A stretch of 47,202 nt of DNA from JAKAGZ01 sp964412105 (GTDB taxonomy: Bacteria; Bacteroidota; Ignavibacteria; Ignavibacteriales; Ignavibacteriaceae). The position numbers and the translations under genes are program-made. The notes beneath the pieces were generated by a model that saw nothing but the letters and a program-made list of their open reading frames with translations, was not told where the DNA came from and did no database searches. Shown piece after piece: positions 31,238 to 41,419 of the stretch (its first letter is position 1; every line of letters starts with the position of its first letter). The stretch covers positions 1 to 47,202 of the forward strand of contig CAYPNM010000026.1 in the NCBI GenBank assembly GCA_964412105.1, given 5' to 3'.

Positions 31238-33261
31238 TTTGTCTCTGATTTAATGAGTTTCACAAATTCATCATCCTTAATAACCTTTACTCCAAGCTTT
31301 TCAGCTTTTGAGAGCTTGGAACCGGCATTTTCTCCACAGACAAGAAAATCCGTTTTACTACTGACACTTGATGTAACCTTGCCTCCAAGATTAGTAATTA
31401 TTTCAGAGGCTTCCTCTCTTGAATAATTAGCGAGCGTTCCGGTAATCACAAAAGTCTTATCTGTAAAGATAGTGTTTTTTATTTTCTTCTTTTCCAGCGA
31501 GAACCTTAATCCATGTCTCCTAAGACGGTCTATAACTTTGAGATTGGATTTATTTGAAAAAAACTCACGAACACTTTTGCTTATGCTTTCGCCTATCTCG
31601 TGAATCCCCGATATTTCGTCTTCGTCGGCTGTTATAAGCTTATCAATTGAACCGAAATTCTCGGCCAGTTTTTTAGCCGCGCCGGATCCAACATATCTAA
31701 TACCTATAGCAAATAATACTTTATCAAAAGTTTTCTTTTTACTTTCTTCAATTGCTTCTAATAGATTATCTACGCTTTTTTCCCCCAATCTCTCTATTGA
31801 GATTAATTCCTTTCTTCTATCCCTTAAATCATAGATATCATCGTAATTTTTTAAAAACTTTCTATCAACAAAAAGATCTATTAATGCTTCGCCAAGTCCT
31901 TCAATATCCATTGCCCCTCTCGAAGCAAAGTGCTCAAGTTTGCCTTTTATTTGAGCGGGACACTCAATATTCTGACAATAGTAAGCAACTTCTCCCTCCG
32001 GTTTAAATAAAGGAGTTTTACAAACCGGGCATTTATGGGGTGGCTTTGTTGGCTTAACATTCTTTTTCCTTTCAGATAGAACGATTGAAACGACCTTGGG
32101 AATGACATCTCCCCCTTTTTCTATTACAACTTTATCTCCTTCCCGAATGTCCTTTCTTTTTATTTCATCAAAGTTATGAAGCGTAGCTCTGCTTATTGTC
32201 GAACCTGCCAGGAAAACCGGCTCAAGTTCCGCAACAGGAGTAACCGTACCTGTTCTTCCAACCTGCCAGCTGATTTTATTGATGTACGTAAATTCCTGTT
32301 TGGCTTTAAATTTAAATGCTACGGCCCATCTTGGTGATTTAGCAATACTCCCCAGGATTTTTTGCTGTTTTAATGAATTAACTTTTATAACAGCTCCATC
32401 TATTTCATAAGGCAGTGAATTTCTCCTCTTCTCAAGTTCGTGACATTCCTTCAACACTTCCTGAATATTTTTGCAAAGCTTGTGTTCCGGATTCACATTA
32501 AAGCCCAGTTTTTTTAAAAACTGGAGATTTTCGTATTGCGAATTGAATTCTTCCTGCATACCTATAAGAGTGTAAACGAAAAGGTTTAACGGTCTTTTCG
32601 CAACAACTTTTGGATCCTGCATCTTCAGAGTTCCGGCAGATGAATTTCTCGGATTAGCAAAAAGTTTCTCGCCGTTTTCTTCTCTTTCCTTATTAAGTTT
32701 AATAAAGTCTTCAATTTTCATAAAGACTTCCCCTCTAACCTCTATATTATCAAGCTTATAAGGTATTGAATCAACTTTCTTAAGTTTTAACGGTACAGTT
32801 CTTATTGTTTTAATATTAGTAGTTATTTCCTCTCCAACAGTTCCATCACCTCTCGTTGCTGCTGTTTTTAAATATCCGTTTACATAATTGATGCTTACGG
32901 ATGCACCGTCCATTTTCATTTCAACTACGTACTCAACTTTTTCATTTGCCGGTAACGCTTCCCCTACTCTTCTGTCAAAATCAAAAAGCTCTTCCTCATT
33001 ATAAGTATTCGCAAGACTGAGCATTGGAACCTGATGGGTGACAGGCTTGAAATCTTTTGTAAGATCTTTTCCTACACGCTGCGTGGGCGAATCAGGAGTA
33101 ATTAACTCAGGATTTTCAGACTCAAGCTTTTCAAGCTTTTTAATTAGTTTATCATATTCATAATCACTAATAGAAGGTTCGGCAAGAATAAAATATCTGT
33201 GGTCATGTTCCCTTATTATATCCCTGAGCTCTTCTATTTTTTTCTTATTATTTAAAGGCAT
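31234..33261 (-). CDS. ligA: NAD-dependent DNA ligase
   Basis: Seals nicks in duplex DNA during replication and repair, using NAD. 675 residues, normal length. Domains in order: Ia/adenylation domain with the catalytic lysine in EMKMDGAS (about 117), OB fold, a Cys4 zinc finger (CPVCKTPL...YYCQNIECP, about 410-430), helix-hairpin-helix repeats and a C-terminal BRCT domain (FVITGTLANYSREEASEII and after). The ATG immediately follows the RodZ-like gene's stop and its own stop overlaps the DUF6913 start, so expression is tied to the operon. Confidence 0.97.
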   Translation of the reverse strand: MPLNNKKKIEELRDIIREHDHRYFILAEPSISDYEYDKLIKKLEKLESENPELITPDSPTQRVGKDLTKDFKPVTHQVPMLSLANTYNEEELFDFDRRVGEALPANEKVEYVVEMKMDGASVSINYVNGYLKTAATRGDGTVGEEITTNIKTIRTVPLKLKKVDSIPYKLDNIEVRGEVFMKIEDFIKLNKEREENGEKLFANPRNSSAGTLKMQDPKVVAKRPLNLFVYTLIGMQEEFNSQYENLQFLKKLGFNVNPEHKLCKNIQEVLKECHELEKRRNSLPYEIDGAVIKVNSLKQQKILGSIAKSPRWAVAFKFKAKQEFTYINKISWQVGRTGTVTPVAELEPVFLAGSTISRATLHNFDEIKRKDIREGDKVVIEKGGDVIPKVVSIVLSERKKNVKPTKPPHKCPVCKTPLFKPEGEVAYYCQNIECPAQIKGKLEHFASRGAMDIEGLGEALIDLFVDRKFLKNYDDIYDLRDRRKELISIERLGEKSVDNLLEAIEESKKKTFDKVLFAIGIRYVGSGAAKKLAENFGSIDKLITADEDEISGIHEIGESISKSVREFFSNKSNLKVIDRLRRHGLRFSLEKKKIKNTIFTDKTFVITGTLANYSREEASEIITNLGGKVTSSVSSKTDFLVCGENAGSKLSKAEKLGVKVIKDDEFVKLIKSETK

Positions 33262-34149
33262 TTATTGCTGGTCTGGGTTTGAAGGCGGTTTAAGATATTT
33301 TAGTCCGTTCTTATCAATATATACATACTTAACTTCTTTCTTTTTACCTGCGAGAGGCAAACTTTTATTATCCAGTTTCAATCGGGTATCTCCGCTATTA
33401 CCAATTGTCATTCTAAATCCTGTTGCAGCTTTCAAAGTTCTTTTTGAATAAGGATAAAGCACAAAATCGAGAATCTCGCTATTGTCCACTCTAATATAGA
33501 ACCAGGCAGAATCAACGGCCTGAATTTCCAAAGTCAGACTATCAACAGTTGTTTTCTCATCAGGGAAATTGACATTACCTTCATTAATATACCTCTGCAT
33601 ATTTTCCTTCCTTATTTCATCGTATGGCTTTTCAGCAACAACAATGTTAGGACTTGATTTAAGAAACAGAAAATAAATGATAATAAAAAGAACAACTACT
33701 ATAAACGCTATAGTCGCACCTAGCAATATTTTATTGCCAAGCAGCATTTCAAGAAAATTAGCCGGTTCAGGTTTTTGTATTTCTTGAAAACTGTCATCAT
33801 GAGTTTTATGTGACGCAGTAGAAACGTGCTTAACTTTTACATTTTTATCCGGAGGAGCTGATTTTTGCAATTCTGAATCTTCTTCCTGATTACTCCTCTC
33901 CTCCTCCACTGTCTTACCCTTTTTTGCGGATTCATATTTTGCTATTATTTCATCTTCATCGAGATCGATAATTTTGGCATATTGTTTAATAAAGGCCTTA
34001 ACATAAAGTTCGGGGAGAAAATCAAATTCTCCACGATCAATAGCTTCAATATATTTAAGGTCAATGCGAGATTTCTGGGCAATTTGTTGAAGTGTAACTC
34101 CGCTTTTTTCCCGCGCACTTCTTAATTCTTCTGAAAATTCATCTAGCAT
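33262..34149 (-). CDS. RodZ-like protein with helix-turn-helix and DUF4115 domain
   Basis: 295 residues. The N-terminal HTH (LRSAREKSGVTLQQIAQKSR, about 9-28, followed by YIEAIDRGEFDFLPELYVKAF) is the Xre-type domain of RodZ. A single transmembrane helix (ILLGATIAFIVVVLFIIIYF, about 142-161) separates it from a periplasmic DUF4115-like domain. RodZ links MreB to the cell wall elongation machinery. The mreB genes are not in the window, so cell-shape function is family-based. It directly precedes ligA. Confidence 0.85.
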   Translation of the reverse strand: MLDEFSEELRSAREKSGVTLQQIAQKSRIDLKYIEAIDRGEFDFLPELYVKAFIKQYAKIIDLDEDEIIAKYESAKKGKTVEEERSNQEEDSELQKSAPPDKNVKVKHVSTASHKTHDDSFQEIQKPEPANFLEMLLGNKILLGATIAFIVVVLFIIIYFLFLKSSPNIVVAEKPYDEIRKENMQRYINEGNVNFPDEKTTVDSLTLEIQAVDSAWFYIRVDNSEILDFVLYPYSKRTLKAATGFRMTIGNSGDTRLKLDNKSLPLAGKKKEVKYVYIDKNGLKYLKPPSNPDQQ

Positions 34150-34207
34150 AACGAACCAAAATCCTCAATATTAACTATATATAACCTGCCGATTTTAGTT
34201 TGAACAA

Positions 34208-35578
34208 TTATTCGACTTTAATCAGCTTTGCCGCAAAGGCCCCATCCATTTGGTGAAGATGGGGAAAAGTCTGAATGCAACCTTTTTCATCAACAATTTC
34301 TTTTGGAAATTTTTCAGTAGCTTTCTCAAAAACATAATTCGGATGTTCATTTAAAAACTTATCTACGATCTCACAATTTTCTTCAGGTTCAATTGAACAA
34401 GTACTATAAACCAGCACGCCGCCCTTCTTCACCAAAGTCGATGCTTTACACAAAAGATTATACTGTATCTCCGTCATATTTCTTATATCAAGAAGATCCC
34501 GTTTCCATTTTATATCAGGTTTTTTAGAAAGAGTTCCAGTTCCTGAACAGGGAACATCTGCAAGTACTCTATCAAACGGTTGTCCCTCATAATCCAAGGC
34601 ATCGCTTTCTACCATTTTAATAGATTTAAAACCGAGTCTGTCTATATTTTTACTGAAAATTTTCAATCTGCTTGCAAATCTGTCGATAGCGACAATTTCA
34701 CCTTTATCCATCATGACCCCTGCAAGGTAGGCCGTTTTTCCACCGGGTGCAGCACAGAGATCAAGTACTCTCATACCGGGAGAAACATCAAGTAAACTGC
34801 AGGCCAGCCCTGCACTTTCATCCTGTACATTAAAATATCCTTTGCTATAATATTCCCAGGCTGTAATATTGGTAAGATTCTGAAGCTGGAAAAACTCAGG
34901 CAAATATTTTCCCTGACTGAATTTGAGGTTAACTGCATTTAGTAAATCTTTAAATTCATCAGGATTTGTTCTGAGTGAATTTATCCTCAAAGTGAGATAC
35001 GGTTTTTCATTATTTGCTGCGAGCAGCTTCTCAGTTTGTTCTCTTCCGAATCTTTTTAGATACCTTTTTACCATCCAGAGAGGGTGAGAATAATAAGCTG
35101 TTATATAACCGGGAAGATCCGCTTCGGGATCCGGATATCTAATAGAGTTTTTGCTCCGGATAATGTTTCTTAAAACTGCATTTGTTAAATCAGCAGGTTT
35201 TTGTCCCTGTAATTTTTTAACAAACTCAACAGCTTCATTTACAGCGGCATAATCAGGGACACGATCAAGAAACAAAATTTGGTAAAGAGCAACGCGGAGA
35301 CCGTTTTTCAAATTAGGAATAGCTTTTGAGAACTGTCCTTTATAAAAACCATTTAATACCCAGTCCAGCCGGCCGCCCCAACGAACGACACCATGAACAA
35401 TTTCATACAGTAATGCCTTGTCGGGCCCGCTTAACTCAGAATTCCTTAACTGATTATCAAGCAATTTTTCAAGATAAGCGTCTGTTCTTTCAACTTTATT
35501 TAGAATGCTTACTGCAAGTCCTCTTACACCTTCATACAGGTCTTTAACTTTATGTTCTTCAAACGGGAATGTCTCCAC
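34208..35578 (-). CDS. rsmB: 16S rRNA (cytosine-967-C5)-methyltransferase
   Basis: 456 residues. An N-terminal NusB-like RNA-binding domain (RGLAVSILNKVERTDAYLEKLL and after, to about 145) is followed by a Rossmann methyltransferase with SAM site VLDLCAAPGGKTAYLA and the two catalytic cysteines in DVPCSGTGTL and YSTCSIEPEEN. It makes m5C967 in 16S rRNA. The start is GTG at 35578, three bases after the stop of the GlmU-like gene, with AAGGA upstream. No other in-frame start suits the NusB domain. Confidence 0.95.
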   Translation of the reverse strand: METFPFEEHKVKDLYEGVRGLAVSILNKVERTDAYLEKLLDNQLRNSELSGPDKALLYEIVHGVVRWGGRLDWVLNGFYKGQFSKAIPNLKNGLRVALYQILFLDRVPDYAAVNEAVEFVKKLQGQKPADLTNAVLRNIIRSKNSIRYPDPEADLPGYITAYYSHPLWMVKRYLKRFGREQTEKLLAANNEKPYLTLRINSLRTNPDEFKDLLNAVNLKFSQGKYLPEFFQLQNLTNITAWEYYSKGYFNVQDESAGLACSLLDVSPGMRVLDLCAAPGGKTAYLAGVMMDKGEIVAIDRFASRLKIFSKNIDRLGFKSIKMVESDALDYEGQPFDRVLADVPCSGTGTLSKKPDIKWKRDLLDIRNMTEIQYNLLCKASTLVKKGGVLVYSTCSIEPEENCEIVDKFLNEHPNYVFEKATEKFPKEIVDEKGCIQTFPHLHQMDGAFAAKLIKVE

Positions 35579-35580
35579 GA

Positions 35581-36837
35581 TTAAAATCCTTTTTTCCTTC
35601 TTAATGCTTTTGTCATCTTAAAAATTTTTCTGAACAAATCTCTGTCGGCATCAGACATATCAATATTTCTTCTATTCAGCACACTGGCAGCTGTTTGAAT
35701 GCTTTTTCCAACATCGTAAGTAACGAATCCTTCATTGCCTCCCCAGCTGAAAGATGGAATTTCCTTTGGTGGAAAACCGGAACCAAAAATATTACAGGAA
35801 AATCCCACAATTGTCCCGGTATTAAACATTGTGTTGATTGCTGATTTCGAATGATCTGCCATTATAAGCCCGAGAAATTGTTTACCTGTATCAATCTGTT
35901 TTCCATTCACAAAAACTTTTATCGTGCTGTAATTATTTTTGAGATCACTGTTGTTTGTATCGGCACCAAGATTCACCCAGCTGCCTATAAAAGCGTGACC
36001 TATAAATCCAGCGTGCTGTTTATTGCTGTATGGCAGCATTATAATATCTTCTACTTCACCGCCGACTTTGCAAACTTTTCCTATGCTGACATTCTCGTAA
36101 ACTGTAGCGCCGATTTTAAGCTTCGTATTTTTTCCAATATAAGCGGGACCAATAATTGTAACATTGGGATATAGGAAAGCTTCATCATCTATATATACCG
36201 GGCCTTCTGTCGCATCAACGACACAACCTGGTTTTATTTCAACTCCGCTGCCTATAAATATCTGCCTCTTATTTATTAAATGAACGCCTTCGTGTATTTT
36301 CTTTTTTGTTCCTTTTTTGACAGTCCTGCCTTTGCCGGTCAGATAATTAAAGTCTCTTTTTATTTCCCTGCCATTTGCATAAATAAGATCCCAGATAAAG
36401 TTCGCAAACTCAGGATTCACCTGTTGAACCGGCAGTTCATGAAAATTCTCTGTTCCAAAAAATTCAGGTATATTTTTACTGAATTCTTTTAATTTCGTAC
36501 CTGAAAGTTTTATCGCTGCTATTGTATCCCCACATAAAAACATTTTATCAGATTTTGTGGAAAATAGTTTCATTAGATTTTTATCCGATAAAATCCTTCC
36601 ATTTACAAAGAGACATTCGTTTTCTTCAATCCTGTTGACAGGTACCTGAGGAAACTGCTGTTGCAGTACGGGCTGAAGATAGCTTCTGCAATGCAAGGAG
36701 ACCTTATACTTGGGAAAGCCTCGAAGAATTTTTTCCCTTAAAGTTGAAATTCCACATGTCAATTCATAGACAGGGCGGGAATATATTAAAGGCTCGAAGT
36801 TTATGTACTTTTCGTCCTCAAAAATGCAGATTTGCAT
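35581..36837 (-). CDS. Bacteroidetes-type GlmU-like protein with left-handed beta-helix
   Basis: 418 residues resembling the alternate GlmU family of Bacteroidetes (TIGR03991), annotated as a putative sugar nucleotidyl transferase. Its N-terminus lacks the LxxGxGxR signature of nucleotidyltransferases. The C-terminal half is hexapeptide-repeat helix (VYIDDEAFLYPNVTIIGPAYI and onward) with GADTNNSDLKNNYSTI and IMADHSKSAI, where acetyltransferase-like residues would be. Likely role: N-acetyltransferase side of UDP-GlcNAc synthesis, inferred. It heads the operon with rsmB. Confidence 0.78.
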   Translation of the reverse strand: MQICIFEDEKYINFEPLIYSRPVYELTCGISTLREKILRGFPKYKVSLHCRSYLQPVLQQQFPQVPVNRIEENECLFVNGRILSDKNLMKLFSTKSDKMFLCGDTIAAIKLSGTKLKEFSKNIPEFFGTENFHELPVQQVNPEFANFIWDLIYANGREIKRDFNYLTGKGRTVKKGTKKKIHEGVHLINKRQIFIGSGVEIKPGCVVDATEGPVYIDDEAFLYPNVTIIGPAYIGKNTKLKIGATVYENVSIGKVCKVGGEVEDIIMLPYSNKQHAGFIGHAFIGSWVNLGADTNNSDLKNNYSTIKVFVNGKQIDTGKQFLGLIMADHSKSAINTMFNTGTIVGFSCNIFGSGFPPKEIPSFSWGGNEGFVTYDVGKSIQTAASVLNRRNIDMSDADRDLFRKIFKMTKALRRKKGF

Positions 36838-36970
36838 AGTAATCTCTTATTTAAAGTAGCATTAAATTTAGTGTTTTTCGAGGTAATAATCTTTGGAAAA
36901 ACCTGTTATTAGCTTAAATATGAGCAAATTCAGGTTCACATGCCCTCCCCTACCAAAAGAAGAAGAAAAA

Positions 36971-38296
36971 CTAATTTGATGACTTTACCAGCTGTCCACT
37001 GATCTGCAGCAAATTGGTTTCGGATGATTTTGCATCGTATTCGGCGGAAAGCAATCTGCTCTTTGCATTCATAAGGTCGAGCTGCACCTGGCGGAAATCC
37101 ACGGGGGTGATACTGCCGACTTTCAATTTTTCGAGTGCTATATCGGCATTTTCTTCAGCAGCATTATAATTTTCTGATTCAAGCTTTACCAACTGCAGAC
37201 TGTTCTTATATTTCAAAAATGTATTTTCAAAATTTGCTTTGACCTGGTCCTGAATTTGCTTAAATGCCAGCTCGCTGCTTTCTATAGAAACTTCTGCATT
37301 CTCAATTCTTCTTTTTGTATTTAATCCATTAAACAGGTTTAACGAAGCCGAAATACCGTATGTTATTCCGGTAGTATTACTGGAAATAAAAAAACCGGCT
37401 CCTGATTCAGAACGAGAATAATTATACCCGAGATTAAGTGATATTACCGGTAAAAGATCACCTCTTTCTAGTTTCAGCTGTGATTCTGCAACATTTTTGT
37501 TCTGTCTGGCTAGTAATATCTGGTTATTATTTTGCATTGTAACGGAGAAAAGATCATCGTAGGACAAGTCTGTTTTCACATCTATGGTATCTATTACATC
37601 AAATTCAGTTTTTACATCCCGCCCCAGCAATTGATTTAATTTTGTTTTAGCCTGCTGTAAAGTTAATTCCTGATTCATAAGTAAAGACTTATCACCATTG
37701 AGATCAACCTGTGCTCTCAGCACATCGAATTTTGAGGCTGAGCCAACATCCTTTTGTGACTGAGTAATATTCAATCTTTCTTCTGAGATAGCGACGCTTC
37801 TCTGAGTTGCTTCCAGCACCTGTTTTTGACGGACAATATCATAATAAGTGGAAAGAATATCGTTAATATTCAGCTCAACCGTTAATTTGTAATTTGATTC
37901 TCCAACTTTTTGCAACTCTTTCAATTGTTCAAGGGAGGCAAACATTTTGAGCCCGTCAAAAATTGTCCAGTTAAGATTAATTCCTGCAGCATAATTTTTA
38001 GAATCCACACCATTCACATCAATTGAAGCCCCATTGGAATATTTTTGAGAAGTATTACTAACTGATTTCGATGCAGAGCCGGTAGCATCAAGTGTCGGAA
38101 GAACCCCTGCATTTCCCAGCGTTGCATTATTTTCTGCAATTTCTTGTGAGTTTTTGGCAATGTTTATCGAATAATTATTTTTTAAGCCGATAGTCACCGC
38201 AGCTTGCGGGGATAAAACTTCCTGTGCGCTTAATATACCCGGCATAAATAACATTATTGATAACGGATTCAAAATTTTTCTAATTAGCGTTTTCAT
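36971..38296 (-). CDS. TolC-family outer-membrane efflux protein
   Basis: 441 residues with a signal peptide (MKTLIRKILNPLSIMLFMPGILSA). It shows the duplicated TolC organisation of two long helical hairpins with beta strands (coiled segments such as EERLNITQSQKDVGSASKFD and LEKLKVGSITPVDFRQVQLD). TolC trimers form the outer-membrane exit duct of RND pumps. It is the last gene of the operon, 27 nt after the permease, fitting a complete tripartite pump. Confidence 0.94.
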   Translation of the reverse strand: MKTLIRKILNPLSIMLFMPGILSAQEVLSPQAAVTIGLKNNYSINIAKNSQEIAENNATLGNAGVLPTLDATGSASKSVSNTSQKYSNGASIDVNGVDSKNYAAGINLNWTIFDGLKMFASLEQLKELQKVGESNYKLTVELNINDILSTYYDIVRQKQVLEATQRSVAISEERLNITQSQKDVGSASKFDVLRAQVDLNGDKSLLMNQELTLQQAKTKLNQLLGRDVKTEFDVIDTIDVKTDLSYDDLFSVTMQNNNQILLARQNKNVAESQLKLERGDLLPVISLNLGYNYSRSESGAGFFISSNTTGITYGISASLNLFNGLNTKRRIENAEVSIESSELAFKQIQDQVKANFENTFLKYKNSLQLVKLESENYNAAEENADIALEKLKVGSITPVDFRQVQLDLMNAKSRLLSAEYDAKSSETNLLQISGQLVKSSN

Positions 38297-38323
38297 ATCA
38301 TTTCAAAATTTTGTTCTTCAAAA

Positions 38324-41300
38324 TTACGAATTTACCTCTTCAGTAACATTTGAAACTGTTGTTGTAGAACGGGAGAAATAGGAATAGATTGCGGGTATTA
38401 CAAAAAGTGTTAACACCGTGGAGAAAATAAGTCCGCCAATAACTGCAATACCCATTGAAGTTCTGCTTTCAGAACCCGCACCAAGCGCTAATGCTATAGG
38501 CAAAATTCCAAGTACTGTAGAAAGGCTAGTCATAAGTATAGGTCGCAACCTTGCGGCGGCGGCATCAACTATTGCCTCCATTTTTGTCAGCCCCTGCGCT
38601 TTTCTCTGGTTAGCAAATTCAACTATCAGAATTCCGTTTTTAGTTACTAAACCTATCAACATAATTATGCCTATTTCGCTAAATATATTCAGGGTCTGAT
38701 TGAAGTACCAAATCGTAAGTAATGCACCGGCGATAGCTAATGGAACAGTAAAGAGAATAATGAAAGGGTCGCGGAAGCTTTCAAACTGCGCAGCAAGCAC
38801 GAGATAAATTAGTACAATCGCCAGCAGGAATGCAAAAATAAGACTTGAGGAACTTTCAGCATAATCTTTTGAAGGACCGTCGAGTGCCGTTGAGAATGAT
38901 TCATCAAGGACCTTTGCTTTTATCTTATCCATCTCAACAATTCCGTCGCCTATAGTTTTACCCGGCGCCAGAGCAGCACTAACAGTTGCAGAGACATACC
39001 TATTAAATCTATAAAGCTGTGGTGGCGCGCTTTCTTCTTTAATATGCACGACATTATCAAGCTGGATAAGTTCACCTTTATTATTTTTAATTGAAAGAGA
39101 ACGAAGGTCAATTGGAGCATCCCTGTCTGCCCTATCAACCTGGCCAATAACCTGATATTGTTTTCCATTCTTTATAAAATATCCAAACCTCTGTCCGCTG
39201 AAAGCAGATTGTATTGTCTGTGCTATATCTGCAACAGAAATCCCAAGATTTCTTGATCGCTCTCTGTCAATTTCAATACGCAGCTCAGGTTTGTTGAATT
39301 TCAGGTTAACATCTACATAAACGAAATTCGGATCCTTCTGTGCTTCAGCAACAAATTTCGGAAGAACTTCTCTCAACTTTTCAAAATTAGGAGCCTGCAA
39401 AACGTACTGTACGGGCAAACCAAATCCTCTCTGCCCGATAGTTTGCTGCTGAACGACAAAAGTTCGTGCAGCAGTCAATCCGCTGACTTCGGCAGTGAGA
39501 GCATTAGCAATCTGTCCCTGTGACCTCTTTCTTTGATCCGGCTGTGAAAGAATCATGTAAATAAAGCCTGAATTAGTCGAACCGGATGCACCAAATCCGG
39601 GTGAAGTTACAGAAATAATACCATCGTTTTCAGGAACATCTTTTTTAATGAGAGCTATAAGTTTATCCATAAAGTTATCCATATAATCGAATGTTGCTCC
39701 TTCAGGTGCAGTTGTTGAAAGTATCAAACTGCTTCGGTCTTCAAGCGGTGCAAGCTCTGCTGGAGTTATAACAAATAAAATATAGATAACCACGGCTGAT
39801 AAAGCCATAATCACAAGAGCAATCCATCTTCTGTTTAAAAAGACGGAAAGTTTATTTCGATACCATTTGTTCATATTCACAAAGAATGGTTCAGTCTTAA
39901 GATAAAACCAACTGTGTGATTCTTTATCGCGCGATTTAAGAATTTTTCCACCCAACATCGGTGTAAGAGTCAATGCAACAAAAGCAGAAATAATTACAGA
40001 ACCAGCTATCACGATTCCAAATTCCCGGAATAACCTTCCGGTTAATCCCTGGAGGAAGATGATCGGCAGAAACACAGAAGCAAGAGCGACTGTTGTTGAA
40101 AGGATCGCAAAGAAAATTTCCGCAGAACCTCTTGTAGCTGCATCGACCGGATTCATGCCATCTTCAATCTTTGCATAAATATTTTCGAGTACAACTATAG
40201 CATCATCTACCACAATACCTATTGCAAGCACAATTCCAAGCAATGTCAATACATTTATCGAGAAATCAGCAATATACATTATAAAGAATGCGCCGATAAG
40301 GGATATTGGGATTGCGATTATAGGGATAACTGTTGTTCTCCAGTCTCTTAAGAAAAGAAAAATTATAAGCACAACCAGTGAAAATGCAAGAAAGATAGTC
40401 TGTTCTACTTCATTTATTGAATCACGAATATATTTTGTAACGTCAAAACCTATCCCGACTTTTAAATCTGAGGGCATAGATTTTTTGATCTGGTCGAGAC
40501 GTTTGTAAAACTCATCCGCTATTTGGATATTATTAGCCCCTGGTTGTGCAATAAGCACAACACCGACCATCGCTATCCCGTCACGCTTTAAGATCGTACG
40601 CATATTTTCAACGCCAAGTTCTGCATGACCAATGTCTTTCATCCTGACAACATTTCCATTATTTTCGGAAATTATCAGGCTATTAAATTCATCAACTGAA
40701 GTCAGTCGCCCGATTGTACGGATTGAAAGCTCTGTATTATTTCCTTCTATTATTCCAGAAGGCAATTCAATGTTCTCTTTCTCCAGTGCGGTTTTCACAT
40801 CCAGCGGGCTCAGATGATAGGCAGCAAGCTTTGCCGGATCCAGCCACAACCTCATCGCATATTTTTTTTCTCCCCATATCTGCACCGAACTTACACCAGG
40901 GATTGTCTGGAATCTTTCTTTAAAGAGATTATTTGCAACCTCAGAAATTTCCTGAAGATTTCTTGTATCACTCTGCAGGTTCATAAAAACTATCGGAAAA
41001 GAATTTGCATCCGCTTTTGATACTATCGGGCTTTCAATATCGGGGGGCAAAGACCTGATAGCCCTAGAAACTTTATCGCGCACATCGTTAGCGGCAACTT
41101 CAAGATTTACATCAATCCCGAATTCCACGGTGATCGTGCTTCTTCCGTCACGGCTTACAGAAGTAAGCGAACGGATCCCTGCAATTCCATTAATCGATTC
41201 TTCGAGCGGTTCTGTGATTTCAGACTCGATTACATCGGCATTAGCACCTGTATATGTTGTACTCACTGTAATAATCGGGGGATCGACCGCCGGATATTCC

Positions 41301-41404
41301 CTAATACCCAAATAAGTATAACCTATAATACCAAACAGCACTATAGCTATAGACATTACTATTGCGAGTACGGGTCTTCTAATACTTAGAGATGAAAGGC
41401 TCAT
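38324..41404 (-). CDS. RND efflux permease (HAE1 type)
   Basis: 1026 residues, the normal size for hydrophobe/amphiphile exporters of the AcrB/MexB class. It has 12 transmembrane helices and two large periplasmic loops. The proton-relay aspartates are in TM4 (AIGIVVDDAIVVLENI) and the lysine in TM10 (GLVTKNGILIVEFANQ). Proton-driven export of hydrophobic compounds across the envelope is expected; the substrate is unknown. It lies 15 nt behind the adaptor gene. Confidence 0.96.
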   Translation of the reverse strand: MSLSSLSIRRPVLAIVMSIAIVLFGIIGYTYLGIREYPAVDPPIITVSTTYTGANADVIESEITEPLEESINGIAGIRSLTSVSRDGRSTITVEFGIDVNLEVAANDVRDKVSRAIRSLPPDIESPIVSKADANSFPIVFMNLQSDTRNLQEISEVANNLFKERFQTIPGVSSVQIWGEKKYAMRLWLDPAKLAAYHLSPLDVKTALEKENIELPSGIIEGNNTELSIRTIGRLTSVDEFNSLIISENNGNVVRMKDIGHAELGVENMRTILKRDGIAMVGVVLIAQPGANNIQIADEFYKRLDQIKKSMPSDLKVGIGFDVTKYIRDSINEVEQTIFLAFSLVVLIIFLFLRDWRTTVIPIIAIPISLIGAFFIMYIADFSINVLTLLGIVLAIGIVVDDAIVVLENIYAKIEDGMNPVDAATRGSAEIFFAILSTTVALASVFLPIIFLQGLTGRLFREFGIVIAGSVIISAFVALTLTPMLGGKILKSRDKESHSWFYLKTEPFFVNMNKWYRNKLSVFLNRRWIALVIMALSAVVIYILFVITPAELAPLEDRSSLILSTTAPEGATFDYMDNFMDKLIALIKKDVPENDGIISVTSPGFGASGSTNSGFIYMILSQPDQRKRSQGQIANALTAEVSGLTAARTFVVQQQTIGQRGFGLPVQYVLQAPNFEKLREVLPKFVAEAQKDPNFVYVDVNLKFNKPELRIEIDRERSRNLGISVADIAQTIQSAFSGQRFGYFIKNGKQYQVIGQVDRADRDAPIDLRSLSIKNNKGELIQLDNVVHIKEESAPPQLYRFNRYVSATVSAALAPGKTIGDGIVEMDKIKAKVLDESFSTALDGPSKDYAESSSSLIFAFLLAIVLIYLVLAAQFESFRDPFIILFTVPLAIAGALLTIWYFNQTLNIFSEIGIIMLIGLVTKNGILIVEFANQRKAQGLTKMEAIVDAAAARLRPILMTSLSTVLGILPIALALGAGSESRTSMGIAVIGGLIFSTVLTLFVIPAIYSYFSRSTTTVSNVTEEVNS

Positions 41405-41419
41405 AAATAAGAATCTTTT

